A DNA stretch of 46,843 bases from an uncultured Selenomonadaceae bacterium (GTDB lineage: Bacteria > Bacillota > Negativicutes > Selenomonadales > Selenomonadaceae): positions 1-46,843 of the forward strand of contig CAJOHG010000016.1 of assembly GCA_905234395.1 (NCBI GenBank). Direction: 5' to 3'. The translations under genes and the position numbers were made by a program. Below are positions 9,164-17,189 of the stretch, in pieces. Numbering within the stretch: the stretch's first letter is position 1; every line of letters starts with the position of its first letter. The notes under the pieces were generated by a model, which was not told where the DNA came from, did no database searches, and worked only from the letters and a program-made list of their open reading frames with translations.

Positions 9164-9712
9164 AGGGAAAAGACGTTTCGCACTGACTTTGCACGCTTGG
9201 CGGAACAAATCGTAATTTTTATCGTCGACGTTGTAATTGACGCCGCTTTTTAGTTGAAAGACGCTTATCGGGAAAATCGGCGTTTCACCGTTGCCGAGTC
9301 CCGCGTCAATGGCATTTAATACTTCGCGAATTACCAGGCGACCTTCGGGCGAAGTGTCCATGCCGTAATTTATCGAGCTGAATGGCACTTGAGCACCTGC
9401 GCGGCTGTGGAGAGTGTTGAAATTGTGAATCAAAGCCTCCATCGCCTGATGAGCTTCTTCCTCAACGTCCGCACACGCCGCACGATAAATTTTCGCCGCC
9501 AATTTTTCAGAGCCGACGATTTGAGTCAAATTTTCGATTGCGGCAGGATTATCGCCTTCAGAATAAGTGCAAACGTTAAAATCAATGTTGCCCGCCGATT
9601 GAATGTCGCAGAATTTGCAGGCACGTTTAACCTCGTCACGAATCGCACGCTTAAAAGATTTTCTTACACCTTCAGCCATAGCATAATCGAACGCGTTTAT
9701 GCTTTGACCGCC
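9164..9712 (-). CDS. nrdD: nrdD exon 3: anaerobic ribonucleoside-triphosphate reductase, central part
   Basis: 183 codons between introns 2 and 3. It starts GGQSINAFDYAMAEG, directly continuing NDMF from exon 2, and contains LHSRAGAQVPFSSINYGMD, a signature block of the class III reductase barrel. It ends CKVSAKRLFP before the third intron. The apparent GTG start at 9713-9715 is an artefact, because its last base is the terminal G of intron 2. Confidence 0.88.
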
Positions 9713-10613
9713 CACTTTAAATTTTAAAGCCGACTATATCTCTGCCTCAAGAGTTCAAAGTTGAGGCACTCCATTTTCACGGCGCGTACCAATAGCGCAG
9801 TTACGATACTCGGTTACTTTCGATTAATCGGTTGATAAAGCCGAAGCCCTTTTGCGGTCGATACCCTTTCTCTAGTCAGTTGACCTGCCGTTAGAATTTG
9901 GAGCCAATTTGACGCTTTGAATTTTGCGACCCGGCATTTGTGCGTAATATCTGCAATATAAAGTTTGACGCGGAATGCCAAGACGAGCAGAAATTTCTTT
10001 CAGTGTTCCCATATGTGATTCACCGTTCTTTAAAATGACTTCAAATATTTTATCAGTTCTGTTGCCGTGATCATTTTCAAAAGCTCTCTTTAAATTTTCC
10101 GATTGCGTTGAAAATTTCAGATTACTTATGTCGTAATTGCGAGGATTATCATCAAGATGCTCAACAACTTCAAATCTATCATTTTTTATATAAGCTAACG
10201 CCAAAAGATGGTGCAACAAACATTTTTTATTTGGAGTGTAATCTTTAGTTTCTAATGTCACGTAAGGGTAATTGCGTTCATGAAAAGAAAGTTTCTTAAT
10301 GTGTCCCGTCTGAAGATTTATAACGTCATAACCGACAAGCCGGTAAAAATCTTTTACATTGTCGAAACCGTAAAGCGTGTTTATTTGAACCGGCGCAAAG
10401 TCTTTTAAATCCGTCAAGAAAAGCTCCTCCTTTCCAAATTTTTACGGCGTGGCACAGGATTATTCGGTTGCGGTGTAATCAGCCGACCTTCCCTGTCAGC
10501 CTCCTCATTGGTCGCCATTTCCTGCGATTACTTGAACGTTGAGAAGACACCCTTTGGTTAAAGGTTAAAGGAGAGTTTGGTCATCCGCATCACTGCGGAA
10601 GTGTCCCGCATTG
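9713..10613 (-). mobile_element. Group I intron 2 of nrdD (carries HNH endonuclease)
   Basis: 901 nt. The exon end TGTTT can pair with GGACA a few bases into the intron (T.G at the cut), and the intron ends in G. Core elements seen on the minus strand: ATCGCAGGAAA (P), AATCCTGTGCC (Q), GGTCAACTGACTAGAG (R) and GAGATATAGTCGG (S). P7 is GACTA/TAGTC (complements of 9873-9877 and 9732-9736). P and Q are almost the same as in intron 1, which suggests common origin. Confidence 0.9.
9872..10417 (-). CDS. Intron-encoded HNH-type homing endonuclease
   Basis: 181 residues, TTG start behind AAGGAGGAGC. The centre has LLHHLLALAYI ... VEHLDDNPRNYDISNLKF ... SENLKRAF, an HNH_3-like motif in which the usual HxDGN reads HLDDN. 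A C-terminal helix-turn-helix-like stretch (LKEISARLGIPRQTLYCRYY) may give target specificity. The TAG stop lies inside the 5' strand of the ribozyme P7 helix, so coding and catalytic RNA sequence overlap. Its probable target is the nrdD sequence around the NDMF|GGQ codons (inference). Confidence 0.82.
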   Translation of the reverse strand: MTDLKDFAPVQINTLYGFDNVKDFYRLVGYDVINLQTGHIKKLSFHERNYPYVTLETKDYTPNKKCLLHHLLALAYIKNDRFEVVEHLDDNPRNYDISNLKFSTQSENLKRAFENDHGNRTDKIFEVILKNGESHMGTLKEISARLGIPRQTLYCRYYAQMPGRKIQSVKLAPNSNGRSTD

Positions 10614-10781
10614 AAACATATCATTTTGATTCGATTGAATGGCTATGCACGCCAAAGACGCGTAGGAGCGAATGGAATTTGGTTCGCGCAAGAAACCATG
10701 TCCGGTCGAAAATCCGCCGTGAAAAAGTTTCAGTAAATCGATTTGACAGCAGTTGAACGTTATCAAACTGAAATCCTTGTC
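10614..10781 (-). CDS. nrdD: nrdD exon 2: short internal exon
   Basis: 56 codons between introns 1 and 2. It reads DKDFSLITFNCCQIDLLKLF, then HGGFSTGHGFLREPNSIRS, and ends IQSNQNDMF. It contains the family's NCCQIDL block with an active-site Cys and the GGFSTGHG loop. It is short, has no start codon of its own, and is overlapped by a longer unrelated frame, so ordinary gene finding would miss it. Confidence 0.87.
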
Positions 10782-11052
10782 CTTTGACTATATCATAATC
10801 TCTTTCGAGACTCCGGGCACTTCGGAATGCGGAATTTCGCCGCAAACCTACTCTACTTGCCTTGTGGCTTTCGATAGTCGATTGACCTTCCAAAAAGGCT
10901 TGGCACAGGATTCGCCTAAAGACATTCCCTGTTAGCCCTGCCGCAAATTGCCATTTCCTGCAATGCCGTCAAGTTACGTCGGCAAGACACCTCAAATTTT
11001 TGAGTTCACCCGGTTTTCATCAGCACGTCACCGCACTGCGCCACGACTTTTC
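10782..11052 (-). mobile_element. Group I intron 1 of nrdD (no ORF)
   Basis: 271 nt, a compact ribozyme without an endonuclease gene. Exon CCAT pairs with GTGG eight bases into the intron, with T.G at the splice site, and the intron ends AAAG. Core elements: ATTGCAGGAAA (P), AATCCTGTGCC (Q), GGTCAATCGACTATCG (R) and ATGATATAGTC (S). P7 is GACTAT/ATAGTC (complements of 10874-10879 and 10786-10791). About 85 bases between the P7 strands leave room for P7.1/P7.2, as in subgroup IA introns. Confidence 0.9.
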
Positions 11053-11559
11053 ATGGATGTGGATCCAGTTTTCTTTGTCCGCTTGAGCAAATTCTTCCGG
11101 CAGGACGTAGTTATCGACAAAGTATTTCGCGCTTTCCGCACCGAGTTTTAGCATTATGCCCATCGATGCGTCGGTGTTGATGTTGGCGTTGTCGCGCTTC
11201 AGGTCAATGTCAACCGAATCGGCGAAAAAAATATCGCGGTACGTGTCCATCAACTTTTTCTGCGCGTCACGACGTTGCGAATGTTTTTGCCGATAAATGA
11301 TGAACTGCTTAGCCACGTCGAAGAAACCGTGAGCCATCAGCGACTTTTCAACTTGGTCTTGAATTGCCTCGACGCCAATGACTTCGTTGTCGGCAATGGC
11401 GCGTTCAACAGAATCCGTGACAAGTTCTAAATCGTCGTCGGAAAGTTTATCGGCAGGTGTCGACGCATCACGATTTGCGCCGGCTATGGCGTTGAAAATT
11501 TTTTCGCGGTCGTAATTGACACGTTGCCCTGATCGTTTCCGAACTTTGATTAGCTTCAC
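11053..11559 (-). CDS. nrdD: nrdD exon 1: ATP-cone and N-terminal part
   Basis: 169 codons from a GTG start (11557-11559) behind AGGAGGTGATAGC. The first ~95 residues are an ATP-cone allosteric domain (IKVRKRSGQRVNYDREKI at the start, AHGFFDVAKQFIIYRQ near its end). It ends ENWIHIH before intron 1. Unspliced, translation would add EKSWRSAVTC and stop. This domain sets overall activity by dATP/ATP binding in known family members. Confidence 0.9.
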
Positions 11560-11636
11560 GCTATCACCTCCTTAAAAAGTTGTGAAAAAAATAATCGCTC
11601 CTCCTTCTGCTTACGCAAAAATTTCGTGCGACGCGA

Positions 11637-11664
11637 TTATATCACCTAAAAATTCGATTGAAAA
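11637..11664 (-). promoter_or_regulatory. Probable promoter of nrdD
   Basis: Minus-strand TATAAT (complement of 11637-11642) with TTTCAA 16 bases upstream, about 80 bases before the GTG. I saw no clear pair of NrdR boxes. The rest of 11560-11756 shows no gene. Confidence 0.4.
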
Positions 11665-11756
11665 GCTTGCTGATACTTGGCGTCGTAACGTGAAAGACAA
11701 TAAGTCAATCGCACAATGACGCGGTGTCACAAAGTCGATTGCGAGAAAAAAATTTT

Positions 11757-12392
11757 TTACTGATTCAATGCGGCGGTGAACGTGACTTTGCCGTCGCCGG
11801 CGTGGACAGAATATTTCACGTGCCCGCGAGTGGTCGTCCAATCGTAATTGTCTTCGGCAGCGACGTTCTTCAACATGCGCAAATCTCGCAGAACTTCACC
11901 GCGATCTTCGGCGTCGAGTTCGGGATTGAGCGCGGCGATTAAAAGTCCGAGCACGTTAATCGTCTTGAAAGATTCGTCTTGATTTTCGGGCGAGGCAAAA
12001 ATTTTCAGCGCGGTAATTTTCCCGGCGTCGTCAACTGAGCCTTCAAGCGTCAATCGCGGCGTGAACTCGTGGCGGAAAATTTTTTCGTCGACTGCAAACG
12101 AATCGTCAAGTTTCAAATTCAAATTCGGAGCAAGTCTCTGCGCGGCAATGTTGTATCGTTCGCGGAAGTCTTCGGGCAAGAGTGTCTGCTCAAAACCTTT
12201 GGTGCTGCCGAAAATATTTTCGACGTTGCCGGCGGCAATGTTGGCGTAAACAAAAAATGCACTGCACGCGACGGCAAGTACAACATTCGTGCGGCGGTCG
12301 AAGGTCGAATATTTGTACATGAAAATCCAACCGAGCGGCGGAATGAAAATCAGCAACGTAATCATCACCGCGTTTTTTATGTAGGAAGTCAA
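11757..12392 (-). CDS. Hypothetical membrane-anchored protein
   Basis: 211 residues, unrecognised. TTG at 12390-12392 has GAGGAG eight bases upstream; the frame extends further but without a ribosome site. Two hydrophobic segments near the N-terminus (MITLLIFIPPLGWIFMY and VVLAVACSAFFVYANIAA) precede a ~150-residue soluble part. This suggests a protein anchored by a hairpin with a large domain on one side. The soluble part is mixed charge with no known motif. It lies between nrdD and the divergent exported-protein gene. Confidence 0.7.
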   Translation of the reverse strand: MTSYIKNAVMITLLIFIPPLGWIFMYKYSTFDRRTNVVLAVACSAFFVYANIAAGNVENIFGSTKGFEQTLLPEDFRERYNIAAQRLAPNLNLKLDDSFAVDEKIFRHEFTPRLTLEGSVDDAGKITALKIFASPENQDESFKTINVLGLLIAALNPELDAEDRGEVLRDLRMLKNVAAEDNYDWTTTRGHVKYSVHAGDGKVTFTAALNQ

Positions 12393-12482
12393 AACGAAGT
12401 CTCCTCTCAAAAAATTTTTTCCGCGCCATTTTAAAGCTTGCCGATTCAAATTGCAAAGTTTTTCGCGACGTGACTGCCTTGC

Positions 12483-12511
12483 TTGATTGTGCAAACGGCG
12501 GTTGATATAAT
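12483..12511 (+). promoter_or_regulatory. Sigma70-type promoter for the exported protein gene
   Basis: TTGATT, 17 bases, TATAAT, about 30 bases before the ATG at 12543. Confidence 0.65.
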
Positions 12512-12542
12512 CTTGCGGAATTTATTTTTTGGAGGATCCCCG

Positions 12543-13649
12543 ATGAATTTTGTCAAGAAAATTTTTGCGACATTAATGGCGGCGGCAACGTCATTCGGCG
12601 CGCTGATGCCCACTGCTTCCGCTGAATATACACATTCGACAATAATGCATAAGCTTGAAATTTTTTCGTATGATTGGGGCGGCACGCTGATTTTTTCCGA
12701 CAGTCCCGAATACGTTCAACGCAACGGCATTCTTTACACCGACACCGTCGACGGCGACGCGCGACTGCTGTTTTATCACCTGAACGATACCGGCGTCCGC
12801 AAAAGATTCGCCATAATTTTTGAGAACACATCCGATCAAGAAAACGTAGTTGAAATCACTCGCGGCGGGCTCAGTGCTCCGAATCGAAATTATTTCAGCG
12901 TCGGCAAGATCGCGCAAACAATGTACATGGAAGGTGAGTTTCAAGACCGCATTGAGCTGGAAAGTTATCAACGCAAAGTTTATCAGCCCGATGAAAAATA
13001 TTTCCTGCTCCGCCCCGGTCAACTGATTCACGGCGTGTGCGATTTCAACACAACTGCGCCCGTCAGAATTTTTTTGATGATGTATCCCGAAGCCGCCGAT
13101 CCGCTCGGTTTTCTAAACGTCGCAGAAATTTTGCCCAAAGATGAACACAGACTGCGCGGCACGTTTAAGCAGATGAATCGCACGTTGACGCTCAAAAAGC
13201 CCTACGATTGGGAACGCGACGGACTCGGCTACGTTTTGATTGGCGACAATGTTAACGACCTGTTCAAACGCGGCATTGACGCAACCGACGGCTCGGAGGT
13301 CATCAATTACGGTAACTACGGCATAAATTACACGCTCAACTTCAGCACGCGATTCATGACGCGCTTTTGTCTAAGTCCGCTCGGCGGTCATTACGCGGGA
13401 GCATTGCGCTATCGTTACGGCGAATCTACCGGCGTGATTCAAACGCCCGACCGTCGACTTTATTTTGGAGATAAGACGCCGCCCGAACCGCCGCACGTTG
13501 CGCAGGCCAGAGTGGAAGGCACTTCGCTCATGACGGACAGGACGGAGCTGTCGGAATTGGGCAGTTATCGCGGTCAAGTGAGCTTTGAATATTCACCGCC
13601 GAGCGCGAGCAATTTGCCCGTCAACATCGTCTTGATGCCGGACGATTAG
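12543..13649 (+). CDS. Exported hypothetical protein
   Basis: 368 residues, not recognised. The start at 12543 has TTTGGAGGATCCCCG upstream. Residues 1-27 form a Sec signal peptide: MNFVKK, a hydrophobic/alanine core, then PTASA with likely cleavage after Ala. The mature part is rich in strands, Tyr and Gly (for example YGNYGINYTLNF), fitting a beta-rich periplasmic or surface protein. It has its own promoter. A weak small frame and a terminator follow. Confidence 0.8.
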   Translation: MNFVKKIFATLMAAATSFGALMPTASAEYTHSTIMHKLEIFSYDWGGTLIFSDSPEYVQRNGILYTDTVDGDARLLFYHLNDTGVRKRFAIIFENTSDQENVVEITRGGLSAPNRNYFSVGKIAQTMYMEGEFQDRIELESYQRKVYQPDEKYFLLRPGQLIHGVCDFNTTAPVRIFLMMYPEAADPLGFLNVAEILPKDEHRLRGTFKQMNRTLTLKKPYDWERDGLGYVLIGDNVNDLFKRGIDATDGSEVINYGNYGINYTLNFSTRFMTRFCLSPLGGHYAGALRYRYGESTGVIQTPDRRLYFGDKTPPEPPHVAQARVEGTSLMTDRTELSELGSYRGQVSFEYSPPSASNLPVNIVLMPDD

Positions 13650-13668
13650 GTGTAGGAAAATTTTTGCC

Positions 13669-13875
13669 GTGCTTTACGGCGCAAGAAATATTCGCATGAG
13701 TTTCAAGTCAATGCTTGCCGATGAATTGAATTCGACGAAAATCACTCTGGAAAAATATTTCGGACAAGCCGCGCAGATTTATCGGCATGTGACGGATGCG
13801 TCGAATATTTCGCAAATGAATTGCTCACATAACGATTTTTCTTACATTAATCGCGCAAACTTGATGAGCGTATAA
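13669..13875 (+). CDS. Possible small protein
   Basis: 68 codons from GTG 13669 (or about 59 from ATG 13696), followed by a terminator. The sequence is soluble and unrecognised, with no convincing ribosome site. It could be a real short gene or a remnant of a degraded one. It is listed because it fills the gap between the exported protein gene and yhdT. Confidence 0.3.
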   Translation: MLYGARNIRMSFKSMLADELNSTKITLEKYFGQAAQIYRHVTDASNISQMNCSHNDFSYINRANLMSV

Positions 13876-13884
13876 AAATTTCTT

Positions 13885-13910
13885 TCCCGTCAAATGCGGC
13901 GGGATTTTTT
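13885..13910 (+). terminator. Weak Rho-independent terminator
   Basis: TCCCG (13885-13889) pairs with CGGGA (13900-13904), followed by seven T. Confidence 0.5.
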
Positions 13911-13926
13911 TGCGGTAAACGGCTCG

Positions 13927-13955
13927 TTGCAATTTCGGCGCATGTGTTGTAAAAT
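13927..13955 (+). promoter_or_regulatory. Sigma70-type promoter for yhdT-panF
   Basis: TTGCAA, 17 bases, TAAAAT. The yhdT start follows 65 bases later behind CTTGGAGGC. Confidence 0.55.
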
Positions 13956-14019
13956 TCCCGCGGCAAAAAAATAAGCTCGTACTCTTCACAAGGAGGAGAC
14001 GAGACTTGGAGGCTTTATC

Positions 14020-14298
14020 ATGAAACAAAATAATCGTGCGTCAATGAACGACGCGCAAAAGTTCAGCTTGGTCAGACGCGAGGCGATTTACACGGGACTT
14101 GCACTGGTCGGGCTGATTATTTTTTGGCTAATCGCAGGCTTCGGCACCGCGTCGCTCGACGTGAAAATTTTTCATCTGCCGCTGTGGGCAATTCTCGGCT
14201 CAATCGGCGTGTGGCTCGTCGCAATTCTGATCAGCTTCGTGTTGAGCAAAATTTTGTTCAAGGACATTGATTTAGGCGGTGATGACGATGGCAGGTAG
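14020..14298 (+). CDS. yhdT: YhdT-like small membrane protein (DUF997), PanF partner
   Basis: 92 residues with two membrane segments (YTGLALVGLIIFWLIAGFG and LWAILGSIGVWLVAILISFVL). This is the pattern of YhdT/DUF997 proteins, which in many bacteria are encoded directly before the sodium/pantothenate symporter. TTGGAGGCTTTATC precedes the ATG. The C-terminus is charged (DIDLGGDDDGR). Its last codons overlap the start of a panF-like frame, and that junction has been duplicated 178 bases downstream. Confidence 0.8.
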   Translation: MKQNNRASMNDAQKFSLVRREAIYTGLALVGLIIFWLIAGFGTASLDVKIFHLPLWAILGSIGVWLVAILISFVLSKILFKDIDLGGDDDGR

Positions 14299-14577
14299 TT
14301 TCTCCGCGCCAACGTCGCTGATAATGCTCGTGCCGCTGATTTTGTTTATGTTCGTTATGGTCGCGATAAGTGTTTTCGTTCGCCACAAGCAGGCGGGGCA
14401 ACGTGACGTTGCATCCAACGAGTTTGCTGTTCAACTGTGCGACATTGATTTAGGCGGTGATAACGATGACAGGTAGTCTTTCCGCGCTAACGTCGCTGAT
14501 AATGCTCGTGCCGCTGATTTTGTTTATGTTCGTTATGGTCGCGATAAGTGTTTTCGTTCGCCACAAGCAGGCGGGCA
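14264..14577 (+). repeat. Tandem direct repeat spanning the yhdT/panF junction
   Basis: About 136 bases starting GACATTGATTTAGGCGGTGA occur at 14264-14399 and again at 14442-14577 with about six differences. The 42 bases between them contain a 15-base palindrome, GCAACGT-G-ACGTTGC. The repeat covers the yhdT 3' end and the panF 5' end. Confidence 0.9.
14288..14476 (+). pseudogene. Truncated panF 5' copy
   Basis: ATG 14288 starts a frame with the same first ~40 residues as PanF (SLIMLVPLILFMFVMVAISV), then diverges after RHKQAG. It ends with a second copy of the YhdT tail, DIDLGGDNDDR, at 14476. It encodes only one membrane segment. It is most simply the leftover of a tandem duplication, although it is still open and coupled to both neighbours. 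Confidence 0.7.
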
Positions 14578-15965
14578 AAAATTTCGTGAGCAGTTATTTC
14601 GTCGGCAACCGCGAACTCGGCGGCTTTGTATTGGCGATGACGACCGTTGCAACGTACAGTTCCGTTTCAAGTTTCGTCGGCGGACCGGGCATGGCGTTTC
14701 AAGTCGGCTTCGGCTGGATTTATATGGCTGTCGTGCAAGTGACGGCGATTTTTCTCGTGCTCGGCATTTTCGGCAAACGCGTCGCACTTCTTGCCCGAAA
14801 ACTCAACGCGGTTACAGTCGTCGACATCATTCGCGCAAGGTTCCAATCTGATTTTTTGGCGGCAGTCGCGGCGTTCGTTATCGTCTTATTTTTCTGCGGG
14901 ACAATGACTGCTCAATTCGTCGGCGGAGCAAAACTTTTCGCGGCGGTCACGGGCTACAGCTACGAGGCGGGCTTAATCCTGTTCGGCTTGACTGTCGTAA
15001 TTTACACGTCGATTGGCGGTTTCAGAGCCGTTGCGTTGACCGATACTTGTTGCGCAATAATGATGATGATTGGAATTGTTCTGTTGCTGAAATACGTCTT
15101 GCAAGCCGGCGGCGGTTACGAAAATATCATGACGCGCCTTGAAATTACAAACCCTGAACTTTTCGAGCCGTTCAACTTCGGGAACATGCCTTGGACGATT
15201 TATTTCACGCAATGGCTTTTGGTCGGCATTTGCACAATCGCGTTACCTCAATCGGTCGTGCGCGGAATTTCTTACAAAAATACGCAGGGACTTCATCAAG
15301 CAATGCTTATCGGAACAATCGTCGTCGGCTTTATGAACATCGGAATAAATTTCACGGGAATTTTGGCGCACGGCGTCTTATCGGGCACGGCGGCTGATTA
15401 TGGCGGCGTCGACAACATCATTCCAACGACAATCGTAATGGCAATGCCGATTGAACTTGTCGGCTTCGCGATAATCGGACCACTTGCCGCGTCAATCTCG
15501 ACAATTTCCGGGCTTTTAATCGTTGCGTCAAGCGCGATAATCAAGGACGTTTATTTGCATTGGGCGCAAAAAAATAACCGCGTCGTGACATCTGCGCGAG
15601 TAAAATTTTTGTCGATGGCTGCGACTGCGATAATCGGCGCGATAGTTTTCATGATAGCTTTGACGCCTCCGAATTTGATTTGGCTGATAAACATGTTCGC
15701 GTTCGGCGGATTGGAAACGGCATTTTTCTGGACGTTGCTTTTGGGATTATTTTGGAAACGTGCAAACAAATTGGGCGCAATGCTCTCGATGACAGGCGGA
15801 ACGATAATTTATTGCGCGGCACAGGCGACGGGCTTCAAAATTTTCAATCTGCACCAAATCACAATCGGAATAACCGTTTCGCTGATTCTGTTTCTAATCG
15901 GCTCGTATTTCGGCAAAAGTTCTGACGACGAGACGTTGAAAATTTTCTTCCCGAATCATTCATAA
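14466..15965 (+). CDS. panF: Sodium/pantothenate symporter
   Basis: 499 residues, a solute:sodium symporter family member with about 13 hydrophobic segments. The N-terminal TM is followed by FVSSYFVGNRELGGFVLAMT and TYSSVSSFVGGPG, the SSS signature region; PanF proteins carry the same FVGGPG. Together with the upstream YhdT this favours pantothenate uptake for CoA synthesis. A GTG at 14457 is an alternative start. The 3' end overlaps the convergent permease gene by ten bases. Confidence 0.88.
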   Translation: MTGSLSALTSLIMLVPLILFMFVMVAISVFVRHKQAGKNFVSSYFVGNRELGGFVLAMTTVATYSSVSSFVGGPGMAFQVGFGWIYMAVVQVTAIFLVLGIFGKRVALLARKLNAVTVVDIIRARFQSDFLAAVAAFVIVLFFCGTMTAQFVGGAKLFAAVTGYSYEAGLILFGLTVVIYTSIGGFRAVALTDTCCAIMMMIGIVLLLKYVLQAGGGYENIMTRLEITNPELFEPFNFGNMPWTIYFTQWLLVGICTIALPQSVVRGISYKNTQGLHQAMLIGTIVVGFMNIGINFTGILAHGVLSGTAADYGGVDNIIPTTIVMAMPIELVGFAIIGPLAASISTISGLLIVASSAIIKDVYLHWAQKNNRVVTSARVKFLSMAATAIIGAIVFMIALTPPNLIWLINMFAFGGLETAFFWTLLLGLFWKRANKLGAMLSMTGGTIIYCAAQATGFKIFNLHQITIGITVSLILFLIGSYFGKSSDDETLKIFFPNHS

Positions 15966-17173
15966 CGCAACGCATCAATCGGATCTAAACGCGCCGCTTT
16001 ACGTGCAGGCAAAATCCCGAAAAATACTCCGACAAACAGCGAAAATCCAAAGCTCGCGACAATGCTCAAGCTGCTGATAACCGTCGTGAAGTTCCCGAAC
16101 TTTGAAATTGCCTGCGCGGCACCGATGCCGATAAAAATTCCGATTATGCCGCCGATAACGCTGATCATCGTCGATTCAATCAGAAATTGCAGCATGATTG
16201 AGCTGTACGTTGCGCCAATCGCCTTGCGAATTCCAATTTCCCGCGTGCGTTCAGTGACGGAAGCCAACGTGATGTTCATAATGCCGACGCCGCCGACAAT
16301 CAGCGAAATTCCTGCGATTGCGCCGAGCAAAAGCGTTATCATCGTCGTGGTTGAAGTCATCGTTTCCATGAGAGTTGTCAAGTTGCGAACGTTGAAGTCG
16401 TCTTCCGCGCCTGCACGTATTCTGTGACGTTGCCGCAAAAGTTTTTCAATGTTCGATTGCACTTCGTCCATCTTATCGGCGTCCGAAACTTGAACATTGA
16501 TACTGCGAACGTAAGTTATGCCGATTAATCGTTCCTGCGCCGTCGTCAACGGAATTAAAACCACGTCGTCCTGGTCTTGTCCGCCGGAAGATTGCCCTTT
16601 GCTGTTCAAAACGCCAATTATCGTGTAGGGAGCATTTCCTACGCGAATTTTTTTTCCAACGGGATTGATCTCGCCGAAAAGATTGCTCGCGACAGTCGAA
16701 CCGATGACCGCAACACGATTTCGCACGTCAACATCATGCTGGCTGAAGAAAAGTCCGCTTTTAATCTCCAACGACTGAATCGCGACGTATTCGGGAATAA
16801 CGCCCGTGACTGTCGTGTTCCAATTTTCGTGCCCGTAAACGACTTGATAGCTGCTGCTGACCGTCGGCGACACGTAAGAAATATTTTTTATCTTATTTTT
16901 GATTGCCTCGGCGTCGTCGAAAGTCAAAGTCGTCATTGAGCCTGCCGCACCGCGTGGCCCGCCGCGATTTGGACTGCCGGGCATTACAATCAGCATATTT
17001 GAGCCGAGTCGCGAAATTGAATCGACAACATTTTTTTTCACGCCCATGCCGACGCTGACCAATGCGATAACACTTGTCACGCCGATTATCACGCCGAGCA
17101 TCGTTAAAAACGTCCGCAATTTGTTCGCGGCGAGACTGCGCCACGCCATTTTTAAAAGTTCAGTGAAAAGCAT
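15956..17173 (-). CDS. MacB-type ABC transporter permease
   Basis: 405 residues. The N-terminal TM (FLTMLGVIIGVTSVIALVSVG) is followed by a ~230-residue MacB periplasmic core domain. Three TMs of the FtsX domain come next (TMITLLLGAIAGISLIVGG, then two more) with ERTREIGIRKAIGAT, the conserved coupling motif. The C-terminal PARKAARLDPIDALRYE is the family ending. Start 17173 has TTGGAGGATCAA upstream. No ATPase or MacA-like subunit gene is adjacent, so partners must lie elsewhere. It follows a glycosyltransferase gene by 16 bases on the same strand. Confidence 0.92.
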   Translation of the reverse strand: MLFTELLKMAWRSLAANKLRTFLTMLGVIIGVTSVIALVSVGMGVKKNVVDSISRLGSNMLIVMPGSPNRGGPRGAAGSMTTLTFDDAEAIKNKIKNISYVSPTVSSSYQVVYGHENWNTTVTGVIPEYVAIQSLEIKSGLFFSQHDVDVRNRVAVIGSTVASNLFGEINPVGKKIRVGNAPYTIIGVLNSKGQSSGGQDQDDVVLIPLTTAQERLIGITYVRSINVQVSDADKMDEVQSNIEKLLRQRHRIRAGAEDDFNVRNLTTLMETMTSTTTMITLLLGAIAGISLIVGGVGIMNITLASVTERTREIGIRKAIGATYSSIMLQFLIESTMISVIGGIIGIFIGIGAAQAISKFGNFTTVISSLSIVASFGFSLFVGVFFGILPARKAARLDPIDALRYE

Positions 17174-17189
17174 TTGATCCTCCAAAAAA

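Larger units (their letters stand above)
7281..11559 (-). other. nrdD: nrdD locus: anaerobic ribonucleotide reductase split by three group I introns
   Basis: Four minus-strand segments (11053-11559, 10614-10781, 9164-9712, 7281-8252) join to one frame of 731 residues, each junction in phase 0 and each restoring conserved family sequence: HIH|DKDF, NDMF|GGQS and LFP|NFVS. Every 5' exon ends in T and every intervening sequence ends in G, as group I splicing requires. Each intervening sequence has the P7 pair GACTA(T)/(A)TAGTC. Unspliced, each exon runs into an early stop, so expression needs RNA splicing. No NrdG activase gene is in the window. The protein seems to lack the C-terminal glycyl-radical segment. 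Confidence 0.88.

Noticed and set aside
8307..10417. Reading the HNH proteins in nrdD as inteins or as ordinary free genes
   Set aside because: They have their own start codons and ribosome sites, in-frame stops separate them from the exons, and group I P7 elements flank them. This fits introns, not inteins, and the neighbouring exons match one protein.
10621..10893. 90-codon minus-strand frame over exon 2 and intron 1
   Set aside because: It is in the wrong frame relative to the conserved NCCQIDL/GGFSTGHG sequence and crosses the splice site.
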